Of a stretch of 64,000 nt of DNA, positions 11,944-23,799 are shown piece after piece (within the stretch, counting starts at the first letter, position 1; each line of letters begins with the position of its first letter). The notes below the pieces were generated by a model. The model was not told the origin of the DNA. It was given only the letters and a program-made list of their open reading frames with translations, and made no database searches. The translations under genes and the position numbers were made by a program. This DNA comes from Mesocentrotus franciscanus (lineage: Eukaryota; Echinodermata; Echinoidea; Camarodonta; Strongylocentrotidae). The stretch covers positions 24,386,280-24,450,279 of the forward strand of contig CP137668.1 in assembly GCA_037976565.1 (NCBI GenBank), read 5' to 3'.

Positions 11944-13559
11944 CTACTATAGATAAACTTTCTTAATAACAAATGTATCCTTACACACAAAGAAATTCTC
12001 ATCAGAAATAGGATTACTTCCCAAAACTTATGACGTGATTCATGTATGATAATTTTCAAGCAATATCGTCAAGTCTTTATTATCATGAAGTACTCCAAGG
12101 CCACATTTGACCGTATCAAAAGCGCAACGATTCTCGCACTCAATTATATGAAGTCCGCTACTTGAATTAGCATAGGCCTAATCAATAGCTTGCTATATAA
12201 AAAGTATTATAGTTAAACAGATCAACATTACCGGGCGACTGGTCAATACTTTTGTCACACTATCTCTGGACGACCCCTTGTTCTGAAGAGCAATGACAAT
12301 GGCCTTGATGACTTCGGCCGCAAAGACAAGTGTTACAAGGCCAATGCCACACTTCCGTCGCTTTACAGGTCGGACTTTAACGCTGAAATCACTATCCGTT
12401 GTGTATGTAAAGCACTTTGATGCACACTATCGAGTTTTGAATGCATGCACACTTTTCTAGTCCTGACACCTACAAATAATCACGCAGTACAGCTGGAATA
12501 ATACGAGTTTGATTCCCCTCATCGCACAACGACTGCTCACTCTCAAATCCGTTCACTACTTGGGTTTAATGGGCGACGATGGTGTTCTGACTTTGAAATC
12601 GCTGATGGAATAGTCCGACTGCAGCTAGCTCTCCGTGCTGTATTACACCGTTTAACAGATAGACTTGATCTTCCGAAGCACTGTTTACTCTGTTAATGGT
12701 AAATCGGAAAACAAATACATTAGAGAACAAAAGACCTAGTTATTAATGTATTGTTTCAACATGAAATTACAAATTACATCAACAGTCAGCAAGGTATACA
12801 TGAGACAGATAATGTTTCATTCTGCACTGAGATTTTTAAAAAGGAATCTCATGTCTAATTATTTGTTGATACAAAGTTGGTTGCGCCCCCTTCTGGTTAT
12901 GGCAAGGAACTGCCGCCCCTAATGCTCGTGTACGGAACTCCGTTTCTGGCGGTCAAGTAAATAATTTAATTCCTCTTAGCTCAGCTCCTTCAATTTCTAT
13001 TTAAAATATATATATATAATTATTCACTTGCTTTATCATTATTATTGTTATTACTATCATTGTTATTATCTTTATCATATATGGGGGGGGGGGCTAATTA
13101 CGCCACTGATGATAACCGCATTCAATCGAATGAAAACGGGGACAGCGATGACTGATAGACTACACTTTGTCTTTAATCACGCCTCTACTATAAGGCAAAC
13201 TGATGACAAGCATCGCCTTCATTTTAATTTTCTTTATATATTCTCTTTCATTTCCTGTTCGCTATATCACATCACATTTTCGGAAATTTGCTCGTATCCC
13301 GCCAATGTAATCTTGGCATGTTTGTACTGCTCTCATGGTCAAATATGACATTCCCATTAAATCGATGCAATCATGTCATCTGCATTGACATGTCATAGTC
13401 ATCTTCACCGTTGATATTAAAAAAGAAAGGAGGTTTATCGCTGCTATAAAAAGAGACGATTTCAGGATTTTGGTTCAAAGGAGGGTCGCCCATTTGTCTG
13501 GGTAAATGTTGGTGTTAACCAAAAAATAAACAGGATGTGCAAAAAAAAAAAAAAAACAC
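11944..13559. other. Upstream flank of the receptor exon
   Basis: Expected to contain the 5' UTR and promoter of the minus-strand receptor gene. Apart from the open frame at 12232-12426, nothing was recognised. Confidence 0.4.
12232..12426 (-). other. Open frame with a hydrophobic helix, possible exon upstream of the receptor exon
   Basis: Read on the minus strand, this stretch is open for about 64 codons between a TAG and a possible GT donor (CCCG|GTAATG). It includes a basic segment VRPVKRRK followed by a hydrophobic stretch GIGLVTLVFAAEVIKAIVIAL. It is GC-richer than its neighbours, like the adjacent receptor exon. It has no start codon at its beginning and its acceptor is weak. It may be a 5' non-coding exon of the same gene, or chance. 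Confidence 0.2.
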
Positions 13560-14010
13560 GCAAACGTGTAAGCTATAGGAGTTGGTCAAAAATAGTAAGG
13601 ATGTTCCGCAATTAGATGGGGTGCGCGAAAACTACGCCCTTGCTATGGGATTTGTGAAAAACACAGGGAAACAAAAGAGGGGCGAGAGATAAACCGCATA
13701 CAATGCATGCTATAGAAGTTGGTCAAAAATAGTAAGGATGTCCCGAAATTAGATGGGGGTGCGCGAAAACTACGTCCATGCTAAGGGACGGTGAAAAACA
13801 AAGGGGAAAAAGACGGGCGAGAGAAAACCGCATACGTGCATGCTAAATGAGTTGGTCAAAAATAGTAAGGAACTAAGGATGCTCTAAAATTAAATGGGGT
13901 GCAGGAAGACTACGTCCATGTTATATGGGATGGTGAAAAACAAAGGAAAACTAAAGAGAGGCGTGGGAAAAAAAACCGCATACGTGCATGCTAAAGGATG
14001 GCAAAAAAAA
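13560..14010. repeat. Tandem repeat, about 135-bp unit, three copies
   Basis: GTTGGTCAAAAATAGTAAGG recurs at 13581, 13718 and 13851 (periods 137 and 133). Each unit also has ATTAGATGGGGTGCGCGAAA and CCGCATACGTGCATGCTA. The last copy is the most diverged. Confidence 0.85.
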
Positions 14011-14109
14011 AATATAAAAAACAAACAATAACATGGAGGTACACAAAAGACCGTATACGTAGATGTCAAAACAATCATTCAGAAAATTATGACACACAAT
14101 GTGCACCAT

Positions 14110-14335
14110 CTACACTCCCTGGGGAGTATTCCTACCATATGATCACCGTGAGGGCATGGGCAATCACTAACACAAATGCTTTCGTCATCCTACCGGGCCC
14201 CCATTTCTCTCTTGTGTATTGAGTATTGAGTAGATTAATGCCTTGCCAAAGGACATTAGTGCCATGTCGGGGATCGGACCACGACCTTTGAATTTCAAGT
14301 CAAGTACTTAAACCACTCGACTACGACACTTCTTA
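14110..14335 (-). mobile_element. tRNA-derived SINE, same family
   Basis: On the minus strand the head reads AGTGTCGTAGTCGAGTGGTT with a B-box-like GTCCGATCCCC, followed by CACTAATGTCCTTTGGCAAG and a body containing GGGGGCCCGGTAGGAT. It is diverged and lacks a clear tail. Confidence 0.65.
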
Positions 14336-14734
14336 TACATGTAATTATTCCGAGCATTTTAAAGACCCTAATGGAAGTGAAAAATTAAATAGATGGACGC
14401 GAGCAGATCGAGTCACATGTTATGCTGTCACCGTAACTGCTGCAAATTTGACCCCTATTGACCCGTAATTTGGAGAGGTGCGGAAATAGGTTTTAATTTG
14501 CTTTTGTGTAATACTGAAAGGGAAAATATTTTGTATTCCTTTACATTTGTATTCTACTTTCATTAGCCTTCCATTGATATAAAGTGGTATTTTCATCGGA
14601 TATGGTCTTTAATTTCGGATCAACGGATCTAAGTATTGGAGGGGAGGGGGGGGGGGGTTCAGAATGTATAAACTGTAGTCTAGTGAGTAGAACTTACAGA
14701 CTTGACATTCAGGAACTAGAAGATTAGCGAAAAT

Positions 14735-15056
14735 ATAATAATATAATTCTGTGAATCTCAAAAGTCTTTTCGGAATCATTTTGTTTGAAAATAGGAACAC
14801 ATGTGGGATATCATATCATATTGTAGTTCAGATTATAAGCCCACCTACATTAAGTGCATCACCGATTAATGACACAAGTACAGGATGATAAAAGATATAA
14901 TAATATAATTCTGTGAATCTTAAAAGTGGTTTTCCGAATCATTTTGTTTGAAAATAGGAACACATGTGGGATATCATATCATATTGCAGTTCAGATTATA
15001 AGCCCACCTACATTAAGTGTATCACCGATTAATGACACAAGTACAGGATGATACAA
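14735..15056. repeat. 162-bp tandem duplication
   Basis: Two nearly identical copies with a 162-base offset (CTGTGAATCT at 14749 and 14911; CACAAGTACAGGATGATA ends both). The few differences indicate a recent duplication. Confidence 0.9.
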
Positions 15057-15065
15057 AAATTAATT

Positions 15066-15112
15066 CTTAAAGCAAAAAGCAAAAAGCAAAAAGCAAATAG
15101 CAAAAAGCAAAA
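15066..15112. repeat. AAAAAGC heptamer microsatellite
   Basis: About six units of AAAAAGC, one altered to AAATAGC, directly after the 162-bp duplication. Confidence 0.85.
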
Positions 15113-16479
15113 AAATAATAATAAAATAAAGTTAGAAAAACCCTCCGTCTCCAGGATGCGAAATTCGCATCGATGTATTTGTTCGACTTTTAGCATTTAA
15201 CTTTATACATTTAACCTTTTCCACATCATTGTAAACATCACGATCATTACCATTCCCTTGTCAAACACTGTAAATCTGGGATGAAGAATGTATCGTGTAA
15301 TTATTATTTGATTTAAAAAAAGACGACGAGCCGCAATAGAAGGAAACGTTTATTGACATGAATGATGCACCATTTCCGACATGTCACATTTTCAACATCA
15401 AATTCGCTTGAGACCACGAATCAGTTTAATTACAAAATGTTACTCAAATATCAACCTAGATAACACATCTTCTTAATCAGTCGTGCCCTGCCAAACTTCA
15501 CGTATCGAGATTGTTCTCACTATCTCTTTTTTCATACTATTTTTTTCCAATCTGTTCACACTGATGAGATGCTTTATATTTTGCCGGTTATACTTGTAAT
15601 CCTAAGTTTTGTCCAGTCTTTTGGTCCATCTGTCTGTTTCCAAATTCTGACCACCCCCGTCTCCCCCATCTCTTTATATCTCTATTTTTTTTTATATCCC
15701 ACTCTCCCCCGTCCTGTTCTTTTCTCCTTTCCTCTGTCTCCCTCTTTTAAAGAAATAAATTAGATGAGAGAAATTATTAGCGTAGTTTTGGATTCATTAT
15801 TCCTCCTAACAGTCTCCATTTTCTAGATATCACTTCAACAGTGATAACAACCCTTTTATGGTCGTAATTCAAACCCGGGTCTTTGGCTGTGTACGCAGAA
15901 TTCATCAACCACTAGACCACAGGGGTGAGCTGAGAGTGGTGTTCGGATTCACAAAGTTAAATAACCGACAAACTGCCACTCTAGTTAATCTATTACGCTT
16001 TCCCTTTTTTGTTTAGAGAGAGAAGGCTGGATATTTAATAACGTCGATGTTATTTCAAAGATATACAAGTATTTTCCCAAATGCACCTAAAATAAATGAG
16101 ATACATTCAATTAAATTCTGATTTACACACTGCTTCTTTATTCGTACCGGCCTTTTCCGGATTTTTCACTCTTCCTTCAATTGCGGTTCGGTGAAAATGG
16201 AACAACTTGTCCTGAAACGAGCGGGAGGCTCGAATTTCTCAAAATCCTTGGACAGCTCTTTAGACAGGAAGCACTACGGGCCCGGTTAAAGACTGCATGG
16301 GTTGATTACTGTCAGCCCTCCAAGCTCCAAGATTTTTAAGAATCAATTTGTATTTGAAGGAGTTGGAAGAAGTATTAATTGCAGTATTAAACACGTCATG
16401 CATTGCAGGAAGACCGCTAAAACAACCCTAAGGTATATCCTGACCTCTCAGTAGATGCGTCTCATTTTCTCTTTCTCCT
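15113..16479. other. Non-coding
   Basis: Contains the tRNA-like relic at 15852. Short frames show no similarity. Confidence 0.45.
15852..15925 (-). mobile_element. tRNA-like SINE head or tRNA relic
   Basis: The minus strand reads CCTGTGGTCTAGTGGTTGAT, later GACCCGGGTTTGAATTACGA. These A- and B-box-like segments resemble tRNA-Glu. The acceptor ends do not pair well, so it is not called as a functional tRNA. Confidence 0.45.
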
Positions 16480-16702
16480 TCTTCTTCTTCATCTTCTTCA
16501 TCAGCATCGCTATCATCATTATCCATTTCTTCTTCTTCTTCTTCTTCTTCTTCTTCTTCTTCTTTGCTTCCTTCTTTTTCTTCCCTACTCCATCACCGCC
16601 TCCACCCTTCTTGTTTATTCTTCTTGTTGTTTTTAATTATCTCATCCTTTTCCTTTTTCGTTTCCTACTCCCCTTCTTCTTCATCTACTACTGCTATTGC
16701 TG

Positions 16703-16780
<78 letters not shown>

Positions 16781-16802
16781 GTCTACTACTACTACTACTA
16801 GT

Positions 16803-16856
<54 letters not shown>

Positions 16857-16974
16857 GTAGTAGTAGTTGTTTTTAATTATCTCATCCTTTTCCTTTTTCG
16901 TTTCCTACTCCCCTTCTTCTTCATCTACTACTGCTATTGCTGCTACTACTACTACTACTACTACTACTACTAGT

Positions 16975-17017
<43 letters not shown>

Positions 17018-17035
17018 AGCTACTATTACTACTAT
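16480..17035. repeat. CTT/CTA trinucleotide tract with an internal duplication
   Basis: CTT repeats (16530-16562) and long CTA repeats (16697-16862 and 16943-17015) flank a duplicated non-repetitive block starting TTGTTTTTAATTATCTCATC at about 16628 and 16867, a 239-base period. Near 16855 the CTA run turns into TAG, forming a hairpin. Long reading frames here only translate the repeat. Confidence 0.9.
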
Positions 17036-18509
17036 ACTTCTACACAATGTACCACCATTTCTCCTCCCCCTTCTCTGTCAATTCTTCTTCGCCTCCTTTT
17101 CCATGTCCTTTCTCTTCAACCCTTTTCTTTCTCCCTTTCTTCTTTTTTCCGTCCAAGGATTTTGAGAAATTCGAGCATCCCTTTCATTCCAGGACAAGTT
17201 GTTCCATTTTCGTTCCAACAACAAACAAAAAACAAAAAAACTTTTGTCCATGTCTGCTTAACGTCAATATGTTAACTTCTTTGCTCTCACCTTCTTTTTC
17301 TAGACATTATCTATTTCATCTTTAGATCTTTTATCCTAATTGTTTTCCCACTTACCATTTCCCCGTCACTCAAAAATGCATGTTTACAATTTTATCTGAC
17401 AAAATGTCAGTTATTTAGTTTGAAAAGGCTATCACATGAAATAGAAGGACATCAAGAGTGTTCGTGAGTGTGCTGTGTGAATTATTATGACACACATCCT
17501 TTGGACATATCTGTGCTAATATTTGTACATGACTTTAATGATGTTCTTGGCAAAAATAGGTTGATATCGTCGGCAAGCAAGCATCACCGCTGGATGCATT
17601 TCCCATTTCAATCACAATATTGATGCCTTCAAGGTGTTTGAGGCAAAGAGATAGGTATAGACATAGGTAACTTCGAGATAAAAAGCCTAGTTATCTCCAT
17701 CCAATACTGTCGCTTCGGGATGAATCTGTATCAGTAGAAGCTCTCGCTGGGAATGGGGGCGAGTTCGAATCAGGTTTTAAAGAGCAAGATGGAACTGCAT
17801 TTCGAAGTACTACTTGAAATTTGATTGACAGATTAAAACAATTATTATTAAGGTAAAGAATAACGAGGTACTAAATAAATTGATTTTTGTGCAAAGCAAT
17901 TTCTATTCTACAAGACTCAATCGTTCTTGGCTGTATTACCGCGTCACAATTCTTTAGAATCTTCGAGTAAATTATTGCAAACATACAAATTCCACTTTCT
18001 CGGCTCTCACTGGGGATTCGCAGGTTGTTGTTACTATTTTACTAAACTAGAAAACAAAGTATAATTCAATAGCTGAACGAATTGCCGCCAGAGTCATTCC
18101 CTGTTGACATCAACAGTTTCTAATGTATTTCTCCAGTGGAATGAAGATCCAGGCCATCCAATAGTGATGGAAACTTCCTATATCTTACACTTTTCCAATC
18201 ACTAAAGTAATATGATGCTTATTTAAGGTTGATTCACAATCCTGAGAGTGTTGTTTGACTCTATATTAAAGACCCGGTCCCAACTGTCCGAACACGTTAT
18301 ATGGTCAGGTATAAACTCGGTCGCAAATACTCTAAAGAAATCATCTGATATAAGAGCAATTTCAATGCTCTATTTAAATTGCCTTTAGAAATCAAGTTCG
18401 GATTACGTAATAATTATGCAAAGATAATGTTCGAACATTGGACAAGACTATTGCAATAGACCATTTTCGAAATGTCATCAAATTTAATGCACATTTTTTT
18501 GTTATTATT

Positions 18510-18614
18510 AATAGTCAAAATGCGAATTGCATACATTACGTGTTGTGAGGTAGGACAAGCCATAATAACTGTCCTACCTAGCAATTAATGTATGTAATTC
18601 GCATTCTGACTATT
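18510..18614. repeat. Long imperfect hairpin
   Basis: Arms 18510-18557 and 18570-18614 are inverted copies: AATAGTCAAAATGCGAATTG pairs with CGCATTCTGACTATT, and GAGGTAGGACA pairs with TGTCCTACC. The loop is about 12 bases. It could be a small foldback element or a hairpin RNA source; nothing shows transcription. Confidence 0.65.
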
Positions 18615-18902
18615 GAAATACAATTATTCGTAACGGGTGAATGAAATAATTTGTATCGAGGCACTTCACAAACACATATGCATTACATTTGGTTACATTA
18701 CGAAAATATCCTGTTGTCTTAGGTTGAATTTTCGAAGGTCTTTGCGATCTTGTTGGATAGGGATGAGTCGAGGGTTAAAATCCGGTGTCGGAAATTGACC
18801 GTTTACACGAGTGTGTGTCGCAGAACCGACAGGTCGCCACTAAAAAATACTGGACAGAGCGCGAACAGAAATTGACTTTTATCCGCGAGGGACCACCCCC
18901 CA

Positions 18903-18922
18903 TCTCTCTCTCTCTCTCTCTA

Positions 18923-18960
<38 letters not shown>

Positions 18961-18964
18961 TCTT
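18903..18964. repeat. CT microsatellite
   Basis: CT dinucleotides with small interruptions. Confidence 0.9.
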
Positions 18965-20004
18965 TCATCTAAGTATGTCAAAAAGGAAATCATTCATAGC
19001 ATCTAAAAACATCTTTCCCTGAAGAATAGTTTCACTTAGGCATGTCAAACCCATGATGAATCCAAAGAAAGAGGAAAACTTGCTCTCTCGATGAAGCGCT
19101 TATGGTGTGCTAATGGGCATTCTATATACATGTGCATGTAAAAGCAACGAGCAGTTGCATTAGATCATCGTATTTTGCGTCTGTAGGTGCTTGTCTCCAG
19201 ATTGGCACAATTGTTATAGAGTCAATATTTGAGCTTGCGAAAAGTATTCACAGCTTCGCTTCTTTCTTTTCTTAGCAGTCAGTAGTTAATACCAGATCTA
19301 TGAACACATCATTGTCTTGTATTTAAATGGAAAGAAGTGTTTTAAAACGACCAAAGCACGATCACGATACCCTTGATTAACGAACATCTACGACATAGCC
19401 TGGCATCCTCAAAGAAATATTGCTGCCAAAATGATCAATTCAAGTATGACAATCAAGATTCGGTTCCGAAGGCAATATTCTCAAACAAATCACTTTAGAT
19501 AATCTGATATCAGACTCATTTATCTGCTGTTATCACAATGTACCTGGGAGCTATTTTTTCACCGAGGGGTTAGGAGAGACGGTTATTCAGACAAATCTCA
19601 TAACGTTTTTTAGGCAAGTAGAGAGATCGGGATGGTCATCATATTTGTGGGGGTGTTTTTCCAATTCAAGCAATAGGAGAAAAACAGATAAGAAGAAGAA
19701 ATCAGAGTGTGGAGTGCTATTTCACAAGATTTCTGTGACAAGGAACAGAAACTAGAAAAAAATATCGTTGCAGCATAACTAAATCATTCAGAGGGAGCTG
19801 CGCTATACCCCCAAAAAAGAGGGGGTTTTGCAACACCCCAGTACCTTCGGCTCAAGGGTCGATCTTCCACATTAAACTGAGGTGAGGGTCACGTCAGTAC
19901 ATTTTATTTTGGAAACACCTTGTAAGGGACCACCTGTCTACAGTGGAATCACGTGGTTATGCTTTCCACTTCATACCCTCGTAAGTATCCATTATGTAAT
20001 TAGG

Positions 20005-20575
20005 TGTCATATGGCCGAGTGGTTTGAACACTTAACTGCAGATGCAAATGTTGTGGGTTCGAGCCACGGCACAGCAAAGATGTCGTTTAGCATTACATTA
20101 ATCTATAATTGTCATCCCGTAGCCAGGAGATCAATGGGGATCTGATAGGATGAGGAAATACTCTTTTGACGTCATTTCCCATGATGCTCGAAATATGATC
20201 ATATGAATGGCATTTAAGAATGCTCCTCGCGGAGTGGAGATTGTTCAAACATCATGCGCGTGAATCAATAAAACGAATGGAGTAATGATATCGGTAAAGG
20301 GAGTAAACACTTTATTTTCCGTATCAAGCGCTTTATAAATCCACATTACCAAATCCATGTAATTTCCCGTGATGACACCCAAATTACAAATTGGCCCTAC
20401 CTGGCTTAGCTGTCGGATACAATAATTGATCTATTATATATTAATTGTAGTTTGTAAATATGATACTTGATTGAATGTACTATTTTCTGAGAATCGCCAT
20501 TTTTTGTAAAGCGCTTAGAAACATTATTGTATTAAGCGCTCTAAAAATACAATGTATTATTATTATTATTATTAT
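20005..20575 (+). mobile_element. tRNA-derived SINE region with hairpin tail
   Basis: The head GTGTCATATGGCCGAGTGGT with B-box GGGTTCGAGCC is Leu/Ser-tRNA-like. The region ends in a GCGC hairpin, AGCGCTTA at 20510-20517 and TAAGCGCT at 20533-20540, followed by an ATT tail. The head and the tail may belong to one long element or to two adjacent copies. Confidence 0.55.
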
Positions 20576-21226
20576 ATTTATAATTAATCTTGCAAGCATT
20601 CGTTACAGCAGCATGAGAGCAACTTACGTCAATGTGTCGACATGTACCCATGCAATATACGTCGAAAATCGGTCGTACACCGGTTTAATTAACAATGTTT
20701 TATAGATTTATATAATGCATACTGTCACAATAAACAAAATTATGTCGACTTAAAAGCTTGGCCCCAAGGTTTTCCGACAAATGTAGCGACAAATTTGCAA
20801 AATGAATTCCACAGGTATGCAATGTCATACAAAACATTTGAACCCGATACCTCGTGGAAACAATTGTTAAAATGTCCTTTGAAACAAATTGAATACATTT
20901 ATAAAGATTTTATCTAAAAGTTTATGCATTTGTTTCCAAACTGAATACATAAACCAACGATTTCGACAGATGTTTATTGATTTCTGTATTAAGTAACATT
21001 ATTTCAAGTGCAGAGAAGTGTACTCTTCGTTTTGCGGTTGGGTCCTTTCATAACAAGTCTAAAAAAACAGTGAGGTACGGTCGAAGGAGAGTATTCTGAG
21101 GAATAGAGAGAAATTGAATAGAAGGATTTAAAGGAGATAAATAGATATATAGAAGAAGAGAGGGAGGAAATGAAATGAGAAGGTCATAGAGAGATATGGA
21201 GAAAGGCGGTAAAAAGATATTAGAGC

Positions 21227-21316
21227 TAGAGAGAGAAAGGGAGAAAAAGAGAGAAAGAGAGAGAGAGAGAGAGAGGGGGAGAGGGGTGGGGTGAGGGAGA
21301 GAGAGAGAGGGGTGGG

Positions 21317-21347
<31 letters not shown>

Positions 21348-21424
21348 GGGTGGGGTGAGAGAGAGAGAGAGAGAGAGAAAGGGGAGTGGAGAGGGGGATG
21401 GATGAGTAGGGCGAGGGGGAGGGG
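21227..21424. repeat. GA/GGGGTGGGGTGAG minisatellite
   Basis: GA runs alternate with GGGGTGGGGTGAG three times between 21277 and 21360. Confidence 0.9.
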
Positions 21425-23074
21425 TGGACAAAGTTAAATGAGAATAATCTCCCTTGCACAATATACAACATCGCATCGATTTACTGGCTTGTATATTTTT
21501 AGTCAGTTGAGTATTAATTGTGGGTCTAAAATACCAATGACTATCAGTGAGAAAAATGGCTGTCACAAGCTGACCAAATCTATGTACAGCTCTTACAGCT
21601 CTTATAACTAACAGTAATAGTATGAAGAAATAAGAAAGTATTACTTACATTCTCAGTTGCACGAGTTTTTATTCAATGAAAAATAAAATCATCATTACAT
21701 TTTGAGTACTGTCCGTTTGACTATTCCTTCGAATTCAACACAGAAAATAAATTCTCATTTCAAACACGATAATCAACAGTTCAGAGCATGTGGAACTGCT
21801 TGGCACAAACTTTAGCCAACCGACGAGATATGAACAAATACTGACGACTCCCAGACGTCCTGACAACCGAATCTATCAAAAAATAAAATCGCACACTTGG
21901 TTAGTGAAACCATCTATACAAGATGAGTGTCACATGTTACTGGATTAAGATCGTGACAAACAGCACTATGTCCAACTTGTAAACTTAATCACCCTCAACA
22001 ACACAAATCGGATGGGTACAAAAAAAGAAACCGCGCGCAACAGAATACCACAACACCGGTCGGTACGTGGACTATGTACTGCACGCGTTTGAGTGGCGTG
22101 CATTTCGAGGCGCCAAGAAACGTTCAATCACGCATACATGCTTCACGCAGCCGGTCCGTCTAAAGACAGCTGATTCCCCCCTCTGGGTCACATGATCACA
22201 TCAGCTGGTGGTAGTTAAGGGGGTGGATTCGTGAATTATGGGTTGACTGTTTGACAATGGCTAGTATGAGTTACAGTGGTACCACAGCCACACCGCTAAA
22301 ACGACGCTAACCCGGCCGATAAAGGCCAAAAGCTTGGCCAATCGAAGTAATGCAACTTCTTTTGGTTTATTTTCGGTCTCTTCGTTGTGACTGGGTTTAA
22401 TACATTAACCGTCAGGAAAGAAAAGCTGATATGTATCGAGCAGAAATAGAGGGACAAATCAATGTCATTTAAAGAATTGAACACTTGCATTTAAAAACAC
22501 ATCTCTAAAGCTTTTAAACCGCATTGATATTGAGCTTGAAATCAAAATTCAAAGACATTTAAGAATAAAATGTAAGATGAATTTAGCAATGTTATTATGC
22601 GTTATATTGATCATCTTTATTCAGTCATTCTTTGTTTTCAAAATGTAAAGGAAAATCAAATTAAATTACAATAAAGATGTGACACAAAACCCAGGTCCTC
22701 TGTGTGATTATGAACATTACTGCTTAACCACACAATAGGCAGGGTGTGACGAAAGAAATAACATTTTACGAACGTAACATTAAAGCTCAATTAACAAAGA
22801 CAAAAGAAACATGAATATTATAGTGATTATCTACTGCATTTCTCCTACTTATAACCGATAATATTATACCATTATACGATAAATTATTACTACCAATCTT
22901 CCTTATCAAATCATTACCAAATCAATATCATCATTCCAAATAAGTTTCCTATTACATACATGGTAAAATACCATAATAGCAATATTCGAGGGGGGAAGAA
23001 ATATATATATTGAGTGTGAAATTCGAAGAAAGATATATGTATATATTGATATCCAGAAACCGAACTTTTCTCTT

Positions 23075-23075
<1 letters not shown>

Positions 23076-23118
<43 letters not shown>
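23076..23118. repeat. AT dinucleotide tract
   Basis: About 21 uninterrupted AT units, flanked by CTCTTTATTA and AAAGAGAGGA, which themselves pair as an inverted repeat. Confidence 0.9.
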
Positions 23119-23120
<2 letters not shown>

Positions 23121-23799
23121 AGAGGACAGTGAATACATAATACTTAGGTGGGTGAAATTCATACATTTCATTAGATTTAACGAATTTAGGTTCAGACGGG
23201 ACTTATCAACAGGAAAGGAAGTAGATATAAATAAATATAACAGATGATAACCCAGTATTATGATTGTTATTGGTATCATTCGTTTATATACGTAAAAAGG
23301 GTATTGTGCCTCAGATATTTTAGCAAAATTTTCGAATGCTAACTTAAATTACTTCTTTGCTTCTTTCCTGAATTAGAAACTTCCCCCAAAAGATTTAACT
23401 ACCCCCAGTGTTTCCTGACACTTCCAAATTGTTTAGAATCAGATTGATATACTTATATAATGTGTTTTTTGTTTTGTAGCATGAAACTCAAACCTCTTCT
23501 TCAGGAGTTTGACTACTGTAAACACAATTTTGAAACTGAGGAATTATCAAAACCTTTTTCAATATTATATACACTTTAGTACAACAATATCGGTTCTATT
23601 CTCACTTGTTTCAGTATTCTATGTCAAAACATGAATTTCGAGCTAACAGTTTATTTTAACAATATCAACAAGATGGAAATGATCACGCTGTTAGTTATTT
23701 TGATTCTTATCTTGACTTTGTACGGCTTTATAGAGAATGAGGGAGAATGGTTGTTTGGGTAATACTCTATTACATAAGGACGTCTATCGAGCACACTGT

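Larger units (their letters stand above)
17036..20004. other. Non-coding
   Basis: Holds the hairpin at 18510 and a CT tract. No exon was recognised. Confidence 0.45.
20576..23799. other. Non-coding
   Basis: Holds the GA minisatellite and AT tract. A weak tRNA-like sequence on the minus strand lies near 22685-22745. Frames over the GA tract are repeat translation. Confidence 0.45.

Noticed and set aside
16455..17325. Frames of 97-152 codons rich in Tyr, Thr, Leu or Phe
   Set aside because: They translate CTT and CTA repeats in all frames; no start context or domain.
22914..23279. 121-codon minus-strand frame with Tyr/Ile repeats
   Set aside because: It reads through the AT dinucleotide tract.
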